A model generated the notes under the pieces. It was not told where the DNA came from. It did not search any database and worked only from the letters and a program-made list of their open reading frames with translations. The position numbers and the translations under genes were made by a program. A stretch of 53,944 nt of DNA from Alphaproteobacteria bacterium. Its GTDB lineage: Bacteria > Pseudomonadota > Alphaproteobacteria > Puniceispirillales > Marisalimonadaceae. The stretch is taken from NCBI GenBank assembly GCA_016777645.1, contig JADHRC010000001.1:1-53944 (forward strand), in the 5' to 3' direction. Of this stretch, positions 36,655 through 45,504 are shown piece after piece. Position 1 is the stretch's first letter; the number at the start of each line of letters is the position of its first letter.

Positions 36655-37043
36655 AAAAACAATTTTGTTCAATACTTTCTATATGTTTTCTATATATAAC
36701 AATTATTTCAAATATAACTCTAGCTGAAGAAAAAAATACACAACTTAATTTTTTAACAAACAAAACTAGAGAAATTGCACAAAATATAAAATGCTTGGTT
36801 TGCCAGAACCAAAGTATTGATGAATCTAACTCAGAATTAGCAAAAGACTTAAAAAAGTTAATAGAGGAGAAATTAAATGATGGGTTGGATGAAGATGAAA
36901 TTTACACTTTTTTGCGTGAACGATATGGGGATTATATTTTATTAAAACCACCACTTAATACCAATACTATTTTGTTATGGTTTTTACCTTTTATTATTCT
37001 AGTGTTTAGTTCTATTTATATATTTAAATTTTTTAAAAAATAA
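36651..37043 (+). CDS. ccmH: Cytochrome c-type biogenesis protein CcmH (CycL)
   Basis: Periplasmic thiol-redox subunit of the cytochrome c haem lyase. The 130 residues have a signal peptide/anchor (about 5-25, ending TLAEE), the redox site C48-L-V-C51 in KCLVCQNQSIDESNSE, the conserved FLRERYGDYILLKPP, and a C-terminal membrane helix (about 104-125). This is the short CcmH without a fused TPR domain, and the TPR part is encoded separately by ccmI immediately downstream. It overlaps ccmG by 4 bp. Confidence 0.96.
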   Translation: MKKQFCSILSICFLYITIISNITLAEEKNTQLNFLTNKTREIAQNIKCLVCQNQSIDESNSELAKDLKKLIEEKLNDGLDEDEIYTFLRERYGDYILLKPPLNTNTILLWFLPFIILVFSSIYIFKFFKK

Positions 37044-37066
37044 ATTCTTATTGAAAAGATTTAGTG

Positions 37067-38251
37067 ATGATTTTTATTACAATATTAATTTTAAGCTTCC
37101 TGAGTATTTTATTTATTTGTAAGAATATCATATCTAAGAATTTGAATAATAAAAAATATACAATCTTAATTTGTTCAGTACTGTTTTTGTTTTCATTTAG
37201 CTCATTGATCTATTATCAAATAGGTAGTCCATTTTTAAATATGAAAGAGCTTTATTCATTAAGAAATAAAATATTAGAGGCCAAAGTTGAACAAAATAAA
37301 AATTTAGCTAATGATCTAAAAAGATTTGATGAATTAAATCTAGCATCTCAAAATGATCCTCAGAATATAAACATACTTTTGAATTTAGCAGCAATTGCTT
37401 CAAAAATTAATAAGGTAGAGTTCGAAATTGCCACTTTACAAAAGTTACAATTAATTGAAAATTCTCCTAAAATTAAATCATTGCTTGCACAAGCAATTGT
37501 AAAGAAAGCTAATGGACAAGTAACGTCAAGAGCGCAAAAACTAATTGATGATGCTTTAGCTGATAATCCCTCAGAACCTGGAGCAAATTTCTTAAATGGT
37601 TTAGCACAGTCACAAATTGGAAATGACGAGGCAGCTCTGAAAATATGGATGCAACTATATAATAATACTTCTATTGATAATGCTTGGAAAAATGACTTAG
37701 AAACAAATATTAGAATTGCAGCAAAAAAATTAGGTATTAGTCAGCGTGTAATAGACAAAAAACTTATAAATAATGTAAAGATTACTGATCCTATTGCTAA
37801 TGATATTTTAAACCTAAGTGAAAAAGAACAAAATATAAGAATTAACCAAATGGTCGAACAATTAGCAAATCGACTTACTAAAGATAAAAAAGACTTGGAT
37901 GGTTGGATAAAATTATTCCAATCTTATAAAGTTTTAAAAAACAATTATAAAGCCTTGGAAGCGCTTAGAACTGCAATTGAGATTAGCCCTACTATATTTC
38001 TAAAACAAACTCTTTTAAAAGAACTACTCCCTCCAAATAAAAAACCTAATTTTACTTCAGAAACTGTCAATCTAATTGATCAGATATTACTTGAAGACCA
38101 AAACAATGTTGACGCTTTATTTTTTAAAGGTTTAAAAGCTTTTAATGAAGGAGATAAAAAAATAGCAACAATATATTGGAAAAAATTAATATCTATACTT
38201 CCTTCAAACTCTCAAATGTCTATAGAACTCTCTAAAAAGTTAGAAAAGTAG
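37067..38251 (+). CDS. ccmI: Cytochrome c-type biogenesis protein CcmI (CycH)
   Basis: Membrane-anchored apocytochrome chaperone of the haem lyase. The 394 residues begin with two N-terminal hydrophobic segments (about 2-20 and 34-52), then a periplasmic region with TPR-like repeats (for example NILLNLAAIASKINKVEFEI and the EPGANFLNGLAQSQIGNDEA segment). That is the CcmI layout. I chose the ATG at 37067 over the GTG three bases earlier. It ends the ccmABCDEFGHI cluster and stops 1 bp before the convergent yciB, with no terminator between. Sequence of the TPR part is divergent, so the call leans partly on context. Confidence 0.9.
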   Translation: MIFITILILSFLSILFICKNIISKNLNNKKYTILICSVLFLFSFSSLIYYQIGSPFLNMKELYSLRNKILEAKVEQNKNLANDLKRFDELNLASQNDPQNINILLNLAAIASKINKVEFEIATLQKLQLIENSPKIKSLLAQAIVKKANGQVTSRAQKLIDDALADNPSEPGANFLNGLAQSQIGNDEAALKIWMQLYNNTSIDNAWKNDLETNIRIAAKKLGISQRVIDKKLINNVKITDPIANDILNLSEKEQNIRINQMVEQLANRLTKDKKDLDGWIKLFQSYKVLKNNYKALEALRTAIEISPTIFLKQTLLKELLPPNKKPNFTSETVNLIDQILLEDQNNVDALFFKGLKAFNEGDKKIATIYWKKLISILPSNSQMSIELSKKLEK

Positions 38252-38252
38252 A

Positions 38253-38810
38253 TTAGTCTTTTTTAACTTGATGTTTCTGCATTATTGGCAAAGACAACAA
38301 GCCAAAACCTAAGGATAAAATTGGGATACCAAAGGCTTTGAAAGAGACCCATTGATCAGTTGTTAAATTTCTCCATGCAATCTCATTGGCTAGTGCCATA
38401 ATTATAAACATAGCCACCCACAACCATGTTAATTTATTCCAACCTTCGTCGTCTAAATTTACTGCAGATTTCATGATAGCGGCAAGTGGATTTTTTCCTA
38501 AAATTTTTCCTGATGCTAAAACACCAGCTATAATGATTGAAACAATTGTTGGTTTTATTTTAATAAAAAAATCATCATCAAAAAATATTGTTAGACTTCC
38601 AAAAAAAACAACAGCCACGCACCCCGCAGCTGCCATCATAGGAATATTCTTAAACCAATACCATGAGAGTGCAAGTGAGAACAAAGTACTTAAAACTAAA
38701 ACAGCAGTACCAGCCATTATCCCATAAAAATAATTAACACCAAAAAATAGTAATAAAGGTCCCATTTCAAGAATAGACCTATAACCCTCTTTTTTATTAA
38801 CTTTCTCCAA
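38253..38810 (-). CDS. yciB: Intracellular septation protein A (YciB/IspZ)
   Basis: Polytopic inner-membrane protein linked to cell-envelope integrity and septation. The 185 residues comprise about five membrane helices and the family marks LEMGPLLLFFGVNYF near the N-terminus, KPTIVSIIIAGVLASGKILGK-type central segment and EIAWRNLTTDQWVSFKAFG at the C-terminal side. The biochemical role is not known. It shares its strand with dusA (10 bp downstream of the dusA stop is where yciB begins upstream order reversed: dusA lies upstream at 38821), so the two may be co-transcribed. Confidence 0.93.
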   Translation of the reverse strand: MEKVNKKEGYRSILEMGPLLLFFGVNYFYGIMAGTAVLVLSTLFSLALSWYWFKNIPMMAAAGCVAVVFFGSLTIFFDDDFFIKIKPTIVSIIIAGVLASGKILGKNPLAAIMKSAVNLDDEGWNKLTWLWVAMFIIMALANEIAWRNLTTDQWVSFKAFGIPILSLGFGLLSLPIMQKHQVKKD

Positions 38811-38820
38811 TATTAGTCTC

Positions 38821-39825
38821 CTAAGCTAAAACCAAACTCTTTTTCATTATAATTTTTTCAATTTTTTCTGTTGCAAATCTTAAAATATCACCATTCTTTG
38901 AAAATCTTGCATTTTCACTTAGTTCTTGTCTCCAATGTTTAGCACCAGGTAAACAGTTATACAAACCTAAAATATGCCTAGTTATAGAGTGTACATACCC
39001 TCCTTCTTTTTTGACACAATTATCAATATAATCTGCCATTTCCATAGCTATTTCATACCTAGACTTAGAAATTTTATCCTTACTAAACACATCTCTATCC
39101 ACAGAGTTCAAAATATATGGGTTTTTATATACTTCTCTTCCTATCATAAATCCATCAAGACTATATTTTTGAAGAAGTTCCAGACCATCATCAATTGTTT
39201 TTATACCACCATTTATAATTATTTCTAAATCTGGTCTTCTACTTTTTAAAGCTCCTACTCTTCTGTAATTTAATGGAGGAATTTCCCTATTTTGTTTTGG
39301 ACTTAATCCATTTAAAATAGCTTTCCTTGCATGAATTATAAATTTGTTAACACCCTCCTGAGATACTATATCAATAAAATTATCTAACCCTTGTTCTTCA
39401 TCCATATCATCAACACCTATTCTACATTTAATAGAAACAGGCACTTGGCAATTATCTTTAATATACTTTACGCAATTAGCAACTAAGAGAGGATCTTTCA
39501 TTAAACAAGCACCAAATGAACCATTTTGAACTCTATTTGAAGGACAGCCTACATTTAAATTAATTTGAGAATAACCATAATCTTCTCCATATTTCGCGGC
39601 TTCTACTAATTTTTTAGGATCACTACCGCCTAGTTGAAGAATACAAGGTAATTCCTCTTTGTTAAAATTTAATAATTTTTGACGCGGACCAAATATAATT
39701 GCATCAACTGAAATCATTTCAGTGTAAAGAACAGCATATTTAGAAATAAGTCTAAGAAAATATCTGCAGTGTTTGTCAGTCCATTCCATCATTGGAGCAA
39801 CTGAAAATCTTTCATCCAGAGTCAA
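38821..39825 (-). CDS. dusA: tRNA-dihydrouridine synthase DusA
   Basis: FMN enzyme that reduces uridines 20/20a in the tRNA D-loop. The 334 residues begin with the Dus pattern VAPMMEWTDKHCRYFLR. The catalytic Cys is C107 in NGSFGACLMKDP, preceded by NLNVGCPSNRVQ. The FMN phosphate-binding IINGGIKT and MIGREVYKNPYIL are also seen. MEWTD and the C-terminal length favour DusA over DusB/C. It precedes yciB on the same strand with a 10-bp gap. Confidence 0.95.
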   Translation of the reverse strand: MTLDERFSVAPMMEWTDKHCRYFLRLISKYAVLYTEMISVDAIIFGPRQKLLNFNKEELPCILQLGGSDPKKLVEAAKYGEDYGYSQINLNVGCPSNRVQNGSFGACLMKDPLLVANCVKYIKDNCQVPVSIKCRIGVDDMDEEQGLDNFIDIVSQEGVNKFIIHARKAILNGLSPKQNREIPPLNYRRVGALKSRRPDLEIIINGGIKTIDDGLELLQKYSLDGFMIGREVYKNPYILNSVDRDVFSKDKISKSRYEIAMEMADYIDNCVKKEGGYVHSITRHILGLYNCLPGAKHWRQELSENARFSKNGDILRFATEKIEKIIMKKSLVLA

Positions 39826-39900
39826 AGATTAATCCACCAAATTAATTTTAATTTAAATTCAATAATTATAATATTTATTTATTTTAAACAACATTAATAA

Positions 39901-39930
39901 AAAAAAGCTAAGGAACACCTTAGCTTTTTT
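39901..39930 (-). terminator. Rho-independent terminator of metY
   Basis: A perfect inverted repeat, GCTAAGG and CCTTAGC around a 4-base loop (AACA on the plus strand), is flanked by six A on one side and at least six T on the other, so it can act in both directions. It lies 25 bp past the metY stop codon. It is the only strong intrinsic terminator I found in the window. Read on the plus strand it could also stop leftover transcription from that side, though no plus-strand gene ends here. Confidence 0.9.
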
Positions 39931-39955
39931 TATTAGAATTTAGCTGATAAAGTTA

Positions 39956-41251
39956 TTATTGAGACTGATCCAAAGCTTGTTTTAAGTCATTAATTATATC
40001 ATCAACATGTTCTATACCTACTGATAATCTAACATAAGACTCAGAAACACCTGTTTTAAGTTGTTCTTCAGATGATAACTGACTATGTGTAGTTGTGGCA
40101 GGATGGATTGCCAAACTTCTTGAGTCACCGATGTTTGCAACATGATAGAATAATTCTAATGCATCAATAAACTTTTTTCCTGAATTTAAGCCTCCTTTAA
40201 GTTCAAAACCTAACAGTCCTCCATATCCACCATGTAAATGATTGTCTGCTGATGATTTTGAGCTTCCAGTTTGAAGTTCAGGATAAATAACTTTTTCAAC
40301 TAAATCATGATCTTTTAAGAAATGAGCAACCTTAGATGCATTTTCACAGTGTGCTCTCATTCTTAAACTAAGAGTTTCAAGACCCTGTAAAATTAGAAAT
40401 GCGTTGAATGGACTGAGAGCTCCACCTAAATCACGTAGCAATGTTACACGAGCCTTTATGATGTAGGCAATTGGGCCCAAGGGTTTAACTGCGTCAACCC
40501 AAACAGCTCCGTTATAAGAAGGATCTGGAGTGTTCAATGCTGGTTGTCTTTCTTTACCTGCAGCTTCCCAATCAAAATTACCGCTGTCAACTATCATTCC
40601 ACCAATAGAGTTTCCATGACCACCAATATACTTAGTTAAAGAATAAACAACTATGGCAGCACCATGCTTAATTGGCTGACAAATTATTGGAGCGGCTGTG
40701 TTATCAACAATTAGCGGTATTCCAAACTTTTTACCAATTTCACTAACTTCTGAAATAGGAAAAACCTCTAATTTTGGATTGGGTAAAGTCTCGGCATAGT
40801 ACGCACGAGTTCTACTATCAGTTGCATCTTCAAACGCTTTTGGATTAGAAGGGTCTACAAATCTTACTTCTATCCCCATATCTTTTAATGTATTTGAAAA
40901 AAGGTTCCAAGTGCCACCATATAGATGAGTTGAGCTGACAATATTATCTCCAGCTTTAGCAAGGTTTTGTATAGCAAAAGCAGAAGCTGTTTGACCTGAT
41001 GACACTGCTAATGCCGCTACACCACCTTCTAAAGCGGCAACTCTCTTCTCTAAGATATCATTTGTGGGATTCATAATTCTTGTATAAATATTACCCAATT
41101 CACTCAAGGAGAATAAGTTAGCTGCCTGATCAGTATTTTTAAATTGATAGCTAGTAGTTTGGTGGATAGGTACCGCAACTGATCCAGTAGTTTCATCAGC
41201 ACGCCAGCCAGCATGTAAACCAATAGTCTCTGGGTGTTTTGAATTTGTCAT
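39956..41251 (-). CDS. metY: O-acetylhomoserine sulfhydrylase (MetY)
   Basis: PLP enzyme of the Cys/Met-metabolism family that makes homocysteine from O-acetylhomoserine and sulfide (direct sulfhydrylation). The 431 residues, long for the family as is normal for MetY, include LHAGWRADETTGSVAVPIHQ near the N-terminus, the Ser/Gly-rich SSGQTASAFAIQNL, VDNTAAPIICQP, and the PLP Lys207 in VYSLTKYIGGHGNSIGG. Length and the LHAGW start separate it from MetB/MetZ. The ATG follows a clear AAGGAG site. It is a single-gene unit with its own terminator. The 268-bp upstream region shows no riboswitch that I recognise. Confidence 0.95.
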   Translation of the reverse strand: MTNSKHPETIGLHAGWRADETTGSVAVPIHQTTSYQFKNTDQAANLFSLSELGNIYTRIMNPTNDILEKRVAALEGGVAALAVSSGQTASAFAIQNLAKAGDNIVSSTHLYGGTWNLFSNTLKDMGIEVRFVDPSNPKAFEDATDSRTRAYYAETLPNPKLEVFPISEVSEIGKKFGIPLIVDNTAAPIICQPIKHGAAIVVYSLTKYIGGHGNSIGGMIVDSGNFDWEAAGKERQPALNTPDPSYNGAVWVDAVKPLGPIAYIIKARVTLLRDLGGALSPFNAFLILQGLETLSLRMRAHCENASKVAHFLKDHDLVEKVIYPELQTGSSKSSADNHLHGGYGGLLGFELKGGLNSGKKFIDALELFYHVANIGDSRSLAIHPATTTHSQLSSEEQLKTGVSESYVRLSVGIEHVDDIINDLKQALDQSQ

Positions 41252-41519
41252 AATTAACTCCTTTAAATAATAAAAACTTATGTAAAAAAAAATATTCTAT
41301 TAATCAACGAAAAAGAGACAAATTATTCTATAATTTTTTTTATTTAATAAAATAATAGATTAATTTTCTAAAATATTTTTTTTTGCAGAAATTTATTTTC
41401 TTAAAATTTTTTTTGAATAATGGTTTAGTAATATACAATTTTTAATAATTGAACTATTTTATATACAGTCATATTAATTGTAATAGAAATAGAATTTTAT
41501 TTTTAAACTAAAGAAAAAA
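41252..41519. other. Divergent metY/pgi intergenic region (268 bp)
   Basis: This is the longest gap between called genes. It is extremely A/T-rich and must carry the promoters of metY (minus) and pgi (plus). The octamer TATTCTAT occurs at 41293-41300 and 41324-41331, exactly 31 bp apart, about three helical turns, in the metY leader. I looked for a SAM-type riboswitch ahead of metY and could not recognise SAM-II or SAM-V conserved segments. No tRNA-like fold or credible small ORF was seen. Base composition makes promoter hexamers uninformative here. Confidence 0.5.
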
Positions 41520-43040
41520 ATGATAGATATGCAACTTGCAGATAACCCCATTACAAAAATCCTCAATAAAAAACTTAAACTTAAAAATTTTGAGAATTTA
41601 AGCGAGCTTGTTAATAAAAGAGACCGTTTAAAAAATTTTCAGTTTAACTTTGAAGATCTCATAGTTGATATTACAAGACAATCATTAGATGAAGATGTTA
41701 GAAATGACCTAATTGAGCTGGCAAAATTTGCAAATATAAAGGAGAAAATCCAAGACTTAGTGAATAGTTCCAAGATCAATTATTCTGAGAATAGATCCGT
41801 TGACCATTTTCAACTTAGACAAAAAGAGAGATTTAATTCATCTGAATGGCAAAAATTATCAACCTTTTCAAATAAAGTATTAAATAACAAAAAATTTAAT
41901 TATGTAGTAAACATAGGAATTGGAGGTTCTGATCTAGGTCCCTTAATGATTAATGAGGCTCTCAAAGACTTTCATATTGGACCAAAAATATATTATGTTT
42001 CTAACGTAGACCCAGTTAACATTAAAGATGTCCTTACAGAATGTAATCCTCTCAACACATTATTTATTATAACTTCTAAAAGTTTTAGCACATTAGAAAC
42101 CCTTGAAAATGCACTGATAGCAAAAAAATGGCTTTTAAATGCAGGTAAATCTATGAATGAAGCTATGGTTGCTATCACTTCTTCAACAAAAAAAGCTACT
42201 GAATGGGGATTTGAAGAATTTAATATTTTCTCCCTATCCGAAAATGTTGGTGGAAGATATTCGTTATGGTCTTCTGTAGGAATGCCAATTTTACTATCTA
42301 TAGGAGAAAAAAATTTTAGAGAATTCTTAAGTGGTGCTCATTCAATGGATGATCATTTTTTCAATGAAAATATTGAAAAGAATATACCAATAATATTAGC
42401 ATTGTTAAGAATATGGAATAGAAACTTTCTTAATAGAAATAGCCATTGTATCGTTCCTTACAGTCACAGGCTTAAAATACTACCTGCATGGGCTCAACAA
42501 TTAGAAATGGAAAGTAATGGAAAAAGTGTTGATATTAATAATAAAAAGTTAATCATGCCTGCGAGCCCTATAATCTGGGGAGAAACCGGTACCAATGCTC
42601 AACACAGCTTCTTTCAGTTTATTCATCAAGGTTTAGATATTGTACCATTAGATATTTTATTACCCAGAAACCCTTCTAGTTATATTAACTTTGAAAAAAT
42701 AAATCAAAACCACAAATTACTAGTGATAAATGCAATAGCACAAGCCGAAACGCTAGCAATGGGTTCATATAACAAAAATGACCTAAATAAAAATTTTTCT
42801 GGTGGTAGACCTTCAACTATTATTAGTTGGGAATATAATACTCCTTATTCTATTGGACGATTAATAGCTCTTTATGAAAACATTACCATTGCATCAGGTT
42901 TTATATGGAATATTAATAGCTTTGATCAATGGGGTGTAGAACTAGGGAAAAATTTGGCTTCAAAAATAATAGACCATAACCAAAATACGCCTCTATCTCC
43001 ATCTGCAAAAGATTTTTTATCAAAATATAATGGAAAATAA
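41520..43040 (+). CDS. pgi: Glucose-6-phosphate isomerase
   Basis: Interconverts glucose 6-phosphate and fructose 6-phosphate. The 506 residues contain VNIGIGGSDLGPLMI, TSKSFSTLETLENA (phosphate binding), VGGRYSLWSSVGMP, the catalytic Glu in MESNGKSVD, NAQHSFFQFIHQG with the active His, and the C-terminal WGVELGKNLA with the Lys. Length is slightly below E. coli Pgi (549), within range. The last 21 bp overlap the convergent TSUP permease gene on the opposite strand. The gene stands alone after the metY/pgi divergent region. Confidence 0.96.
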   Translation: MIDMQLADNPITKILNKKLKLKNFENLSELVNKRDRLKNFQFNFEDLIVDITRQSLDEDVRNDLIELAKFANIKEKIQDLVNSSKINYSENRSVDHFQLRQKERFNSSEWQKLSTFSNKVLNNKKFNYVVNIGIGGSDLGPLMINEALKDFHIGPKIYYVSNVDPVNIKDVLTECNPLNTLFIITSKSFSTLETLENALIAKKWLLNAGKSMNEAMVAITSSTKKATEWGFEEFNIFSLSENVGGRYSLWSSVGMPILLSIGEKNFREFLSGAHSMDDHFFNENIEKNIPIILALLRIWNRNFLNRNSHCIVPYSHRLKILPAWAQQLEMESNGKSVDINNKKLIMPASPIIWGETGTNAQHSFFQFIHQGLDIVPLDILLPRNPSSYINFEKINQNHKLLVINAIAQAETLAMGSYNKNDLNKNFSGGRPSTIISWEYNTPYSIGRLIALYENITIASGFIWNINSFDQWGVELGKNLASKIIDHNQNTPLSPSAKDFLSKYNGK

Positions 43041-43850
43041 CATTTTTACAGACGTAAAGATTAAAAAAATACCAAAAATAATCTTTAATAATCTTTGATT
43101 AATTCGATGAGCAAACTTTACACCAATGGGCGCAAAAAAAACTGTTAATGGAAACATTATAAAAAAAGCAATTAAATTTACATAACCTATACTCATAGGG
43201 GGCCTATTGGGAACATCAAATCCAGAGAAAGCTAAACCTATTGTGGCAGGGATTGCAATAAACAAACCTAAGGCAGCTGCTGTTCCTATTGCTTTATGTA
43301 TGGGAACTGACAAAGCAACAAGTGTTGGAACACCTAAAGTGCCTGCTCCTACACCCATAAGAGAAGAAACAAATCCAATAACAGAGGAAATAATAACATT
43401 AATAATTTTAAATTTTGGTAAACTTTTCCCTAATTTAATTGGCTCTTTCAAAAACATATTTAAAGCAACTACAAATGCAATAGATGCAAATAGATATTTC
43501 AATTCATTCGCACTAAAATATTTACCCGCAAGCCCACCAATAATTGCCCCTAGAAAAATTCCACCCCCCCATTTTTTTATGATATCTATTTCCATTGAAC
43601 CTTTTAAGTAATGAGCCCTAGCTGATGAGATTGATGTTGGTATAATTGTCGCTAATGATGAACCAATTGCCATATGCATAAGGATTTCATTAGGAAAATT
43701 TAAAGATGTAAAAATCCAAAATAAAATTGGGACAATAACAATTCCTCCACCAACTCCAAATAATCCTGCTATAAGACCGCCAACCACACCTGTAATTAGT
43801 AGACCCAAAAAGTAAACTAATAGTTCTTGAAATAAAATATCATTTGGCAA
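43020..43850 (-). CDS. TSUP-family membrane permease (TauE/SafE)
   Basis: A 276-residue membrane protein of the TauE/SafE family, with about eight hydrophobic helices and the repeated Gly-rich loops GLIAGLFGVGGGIVIVPIL and SSLMGVGAGTLGVPTL, the hallmark of these anion permeases. Relatives move sulfite, sulfoacetate, sulfolactate or other organosulfur anions, but the substrate is not specified by sequence. The neighbours give no strong hint. Its 3' end overlaps pgi by 21 bp. A G7 run (minus strand) encodes part of a Gly stretch; the frame remains open. Confidence 0.9.
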   Translation of the reverse strand: MPNDILFQELLVYFLGLLITGVVGGLIAGLFGVGGGIVIVPILFWIFTSLNFPNEILMHMAIGSSLATIIPTSISSARAHYLKGSMEIDIIKKWGGGIFLGAIIGGLAGKYFSANELKYLFASIAFVVALNMFLKEPIKLGKSLPKFKIINVIISSVIGFVSSLMGVGAGTLGVPTLVALSVPIHKAIGTAAALGLFIAIPATIGLAFSGFDVPNRPPMSIGYVNLIAFFIMFPLTVFFAPIGVKFAHRINQRLLKIIFGIFLIFTSVKMLFSIIF

Positions 43851-43992
43851 AGTTAAATCTCTTTATAATTAATTGGAAAGGTAAAATAAAAATCTCTTAT
43901 TATTCAGAAAGAAAATTATTACAAGAGAAATTTAGATTGCACTTTGAAAATTTAAATTGTTAAATTGAATTTAGATAATTTGAGATTTTAAA

Positions 43993-45495
43993 ATGACAAA
44001 AACTATTAGAAATTTTATTAATAAAAATCAGGATAGTGAAATTGCCATTACATCAGACAATGATCAAAAGATAACTTTTAAAGCTCTCAAAAAACATATT
44101 TATGATATATCAGGACAATTATCTAGTCATGGTATTAGAAAAAATAATAGGGCAGTAATTGTTTTACCTAATGGCCCAGAAATGGCCACAGCTTTCCTAG
44201 CTATTTCAAGTTATATGTCAGCTGCCCCCCTAAATCCTTCATACAAATTAAACGAATACGAATTTTATTTAGAAGATTTAAAGCCAAAAATTGTTATAGT
44301 TGAGAAAAACTCTTCTAACCCAGTAATTGAAGCAGCTAAAAAGTTAAAAATTGAAATATGTGAAATCAAACATATTGAGGGACAACCAAAAGGAATTTTT
44401 AACCTATATAATTCATCTTCTAGTTTTGAGTTTTCAGACGAAAATGATGAAGCTCTAGTACTCCATACTTCTGGAACAACATCAAGACCAAAAGTCGTAC
44501 CTCTTACAAATAAAAATATTTTTTCTTCTTCTTTTAATATTTCAAGGTCTCTAAAATTGAACCCTGATGATCATTGCTACAACATTATGCCTCTTTTTCA
44601 CATTCATGGATTAATTGCAATTTTGTGTTCATCTATTTTTGCAGGTGCTTCTGTTCACGCTAGTACAGGTTTTAATGCATTAAATTTTTTAGATCAGGCC
44701 AAAAAAGAAAATATAACATGGTATTCGGGTGTTCCTACTATGCATCAGGGAATATTATTACGTGCCAAAAAAAATGTTGAACTTGCACAAAGTTTATCAC
44801 TTAGATTTATAAGATCATCATCCGCTTCTTTACCTCCTGCTGTATTTGAAGAATTAAAAGATGTCTTTAAAACTACAGTCATTGAAGCCTATGGTATGAC
44901 AGAAGCATCCCACCAAATGACATCCAATCCATTGCCTCCTGAAAAACAAAAAGCTGGTTTTGTTGGGAAACCCGCAGGTCCAGAGGTATGTATTATGGAT
45001 GCTGCTGGTATTATCCAAACTAATGGGGTTGAGGGAGAAGTTTGTATCAGAGGAGATAATGTAACTAAAGGTTATGAGAATAATGAAGAAGCAAATAAAT
45101 CATCATTTATAAATGGATGGTTTAGAACTGGTGATCAAGGATTTTTCGACAATGATGGTTATTTAAAAATATCTGGAAGATTAAAAGAAATAATAAATAG
45201 AGGAGGAGAAAAGATTTCTCCTTTAGAAATTGATAATATTTTAATGGAACATGAGGCTGTTGAACAAGTAGTAACGTTTGGTGTTAAAGACAAAATGCTT
45301 GGAGAAGTTATAGGTGTAGCAATAGTCGTCAAAAAGGGAATTGAGTGCACAGATACTGAAATTAAAAATTATGCCAGGATGCATTTAGCAGATTTCAAGG
45401 TACCTAAGCATATTTGTTTCTTAGACGAAATTCCTAAAGGCGCCACAGGCAAAATGCAAAGAATTGGCCTTGCCCAAAAACTTGGCCTAGAGTAG
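43993..45495 (+). CDS. Acyl-CoA synthetase (AMP-forming, oxalyl-CoA synthetase/Pcs60-like)
   Basis: Adenylating CoA ligase of the ANL superfamily, 500 residues. P-loop HTSGTTSRPK (158-167), A-motif EAYGMTEASHQM, WFRTGDQGFFDNDGYLKISGR hinge, and the catalytic Lys487 in GATGKMQRIG are all present, so it should be active. Overall pattern, including MPLFHIHGLIA and NRGGEKISPLEID, resembles the plant AAE3/yeast Pcs60 oxalyl-CoA synthetase group more than long-chain ligases, but the acid is not proven. A ketopantoate reductase-like gene follows after 9 bp on the same strand, so the pair is likely co-transcribed. Confidence 0.88.
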   Translation: MTKTIRNFINKNQDSEIAITSDNDQKITFKALKKHIYDISGQLSSHGIRKNNRAVIVLPNGPEMATAFLAISSYMSAAPLNPSYKLNEYEFYLEDLKPKIVIVEKNSSNPVIEAAKKLKIEICEIKHIEGQPKGIFNLYNSSSSFEFSDENDEALVLHTSGTTSRPKVVPLTNKNIFSSSFNISRSLKLNPDDHCYNIMPLFHIHGLIAILCSSIFAGASVHASTGFNALNFLDQAKKENITWYSGVPTMHQGILLRAKKNVELAQSLSLRFIRSSSASLPPAVFEELKDVFKTTVIEAYGMTEASHQMTSNPLPPEKQKAGFVGKPAGPEVCIMDAAGIIQTNGVEGEVCIRGDNVTKGYENNEEANKSSFINGWFRTGDQGFFDNDGYLKISGRLKEIINRGGEKISPLEIDNILMEHEAVEQVVTFGVKDKMLGEVIGVAIVVKKGIECTDTEIKNYARMHLADFKVPKHICFLDEIPKGATGKMQRIGLAQKLGLE

Positions 45496-45504
45496 GACCC
45501 TGTA

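Noticed and set aside
43561..43570. Run of seven C (G on the coding strand) in the TSUP gene as a contingency locus
   Set aside because: It encodes part of a conserved Gly-rich segment and the frame is intact; unusual for the composition but a single case.
27412..45495. Oxalate degradation set: ThDP enzyme as oxalyl-CoA decarboxylase, family III CoA-transferase, and oxalyl-CoA synthetase-like ligase
   Set aside because: The ThDP enzyme does not resemble oxalyl-CoA decarboxylase well, and the ligase lies about 15 kb away, separated by many unrelated genes.
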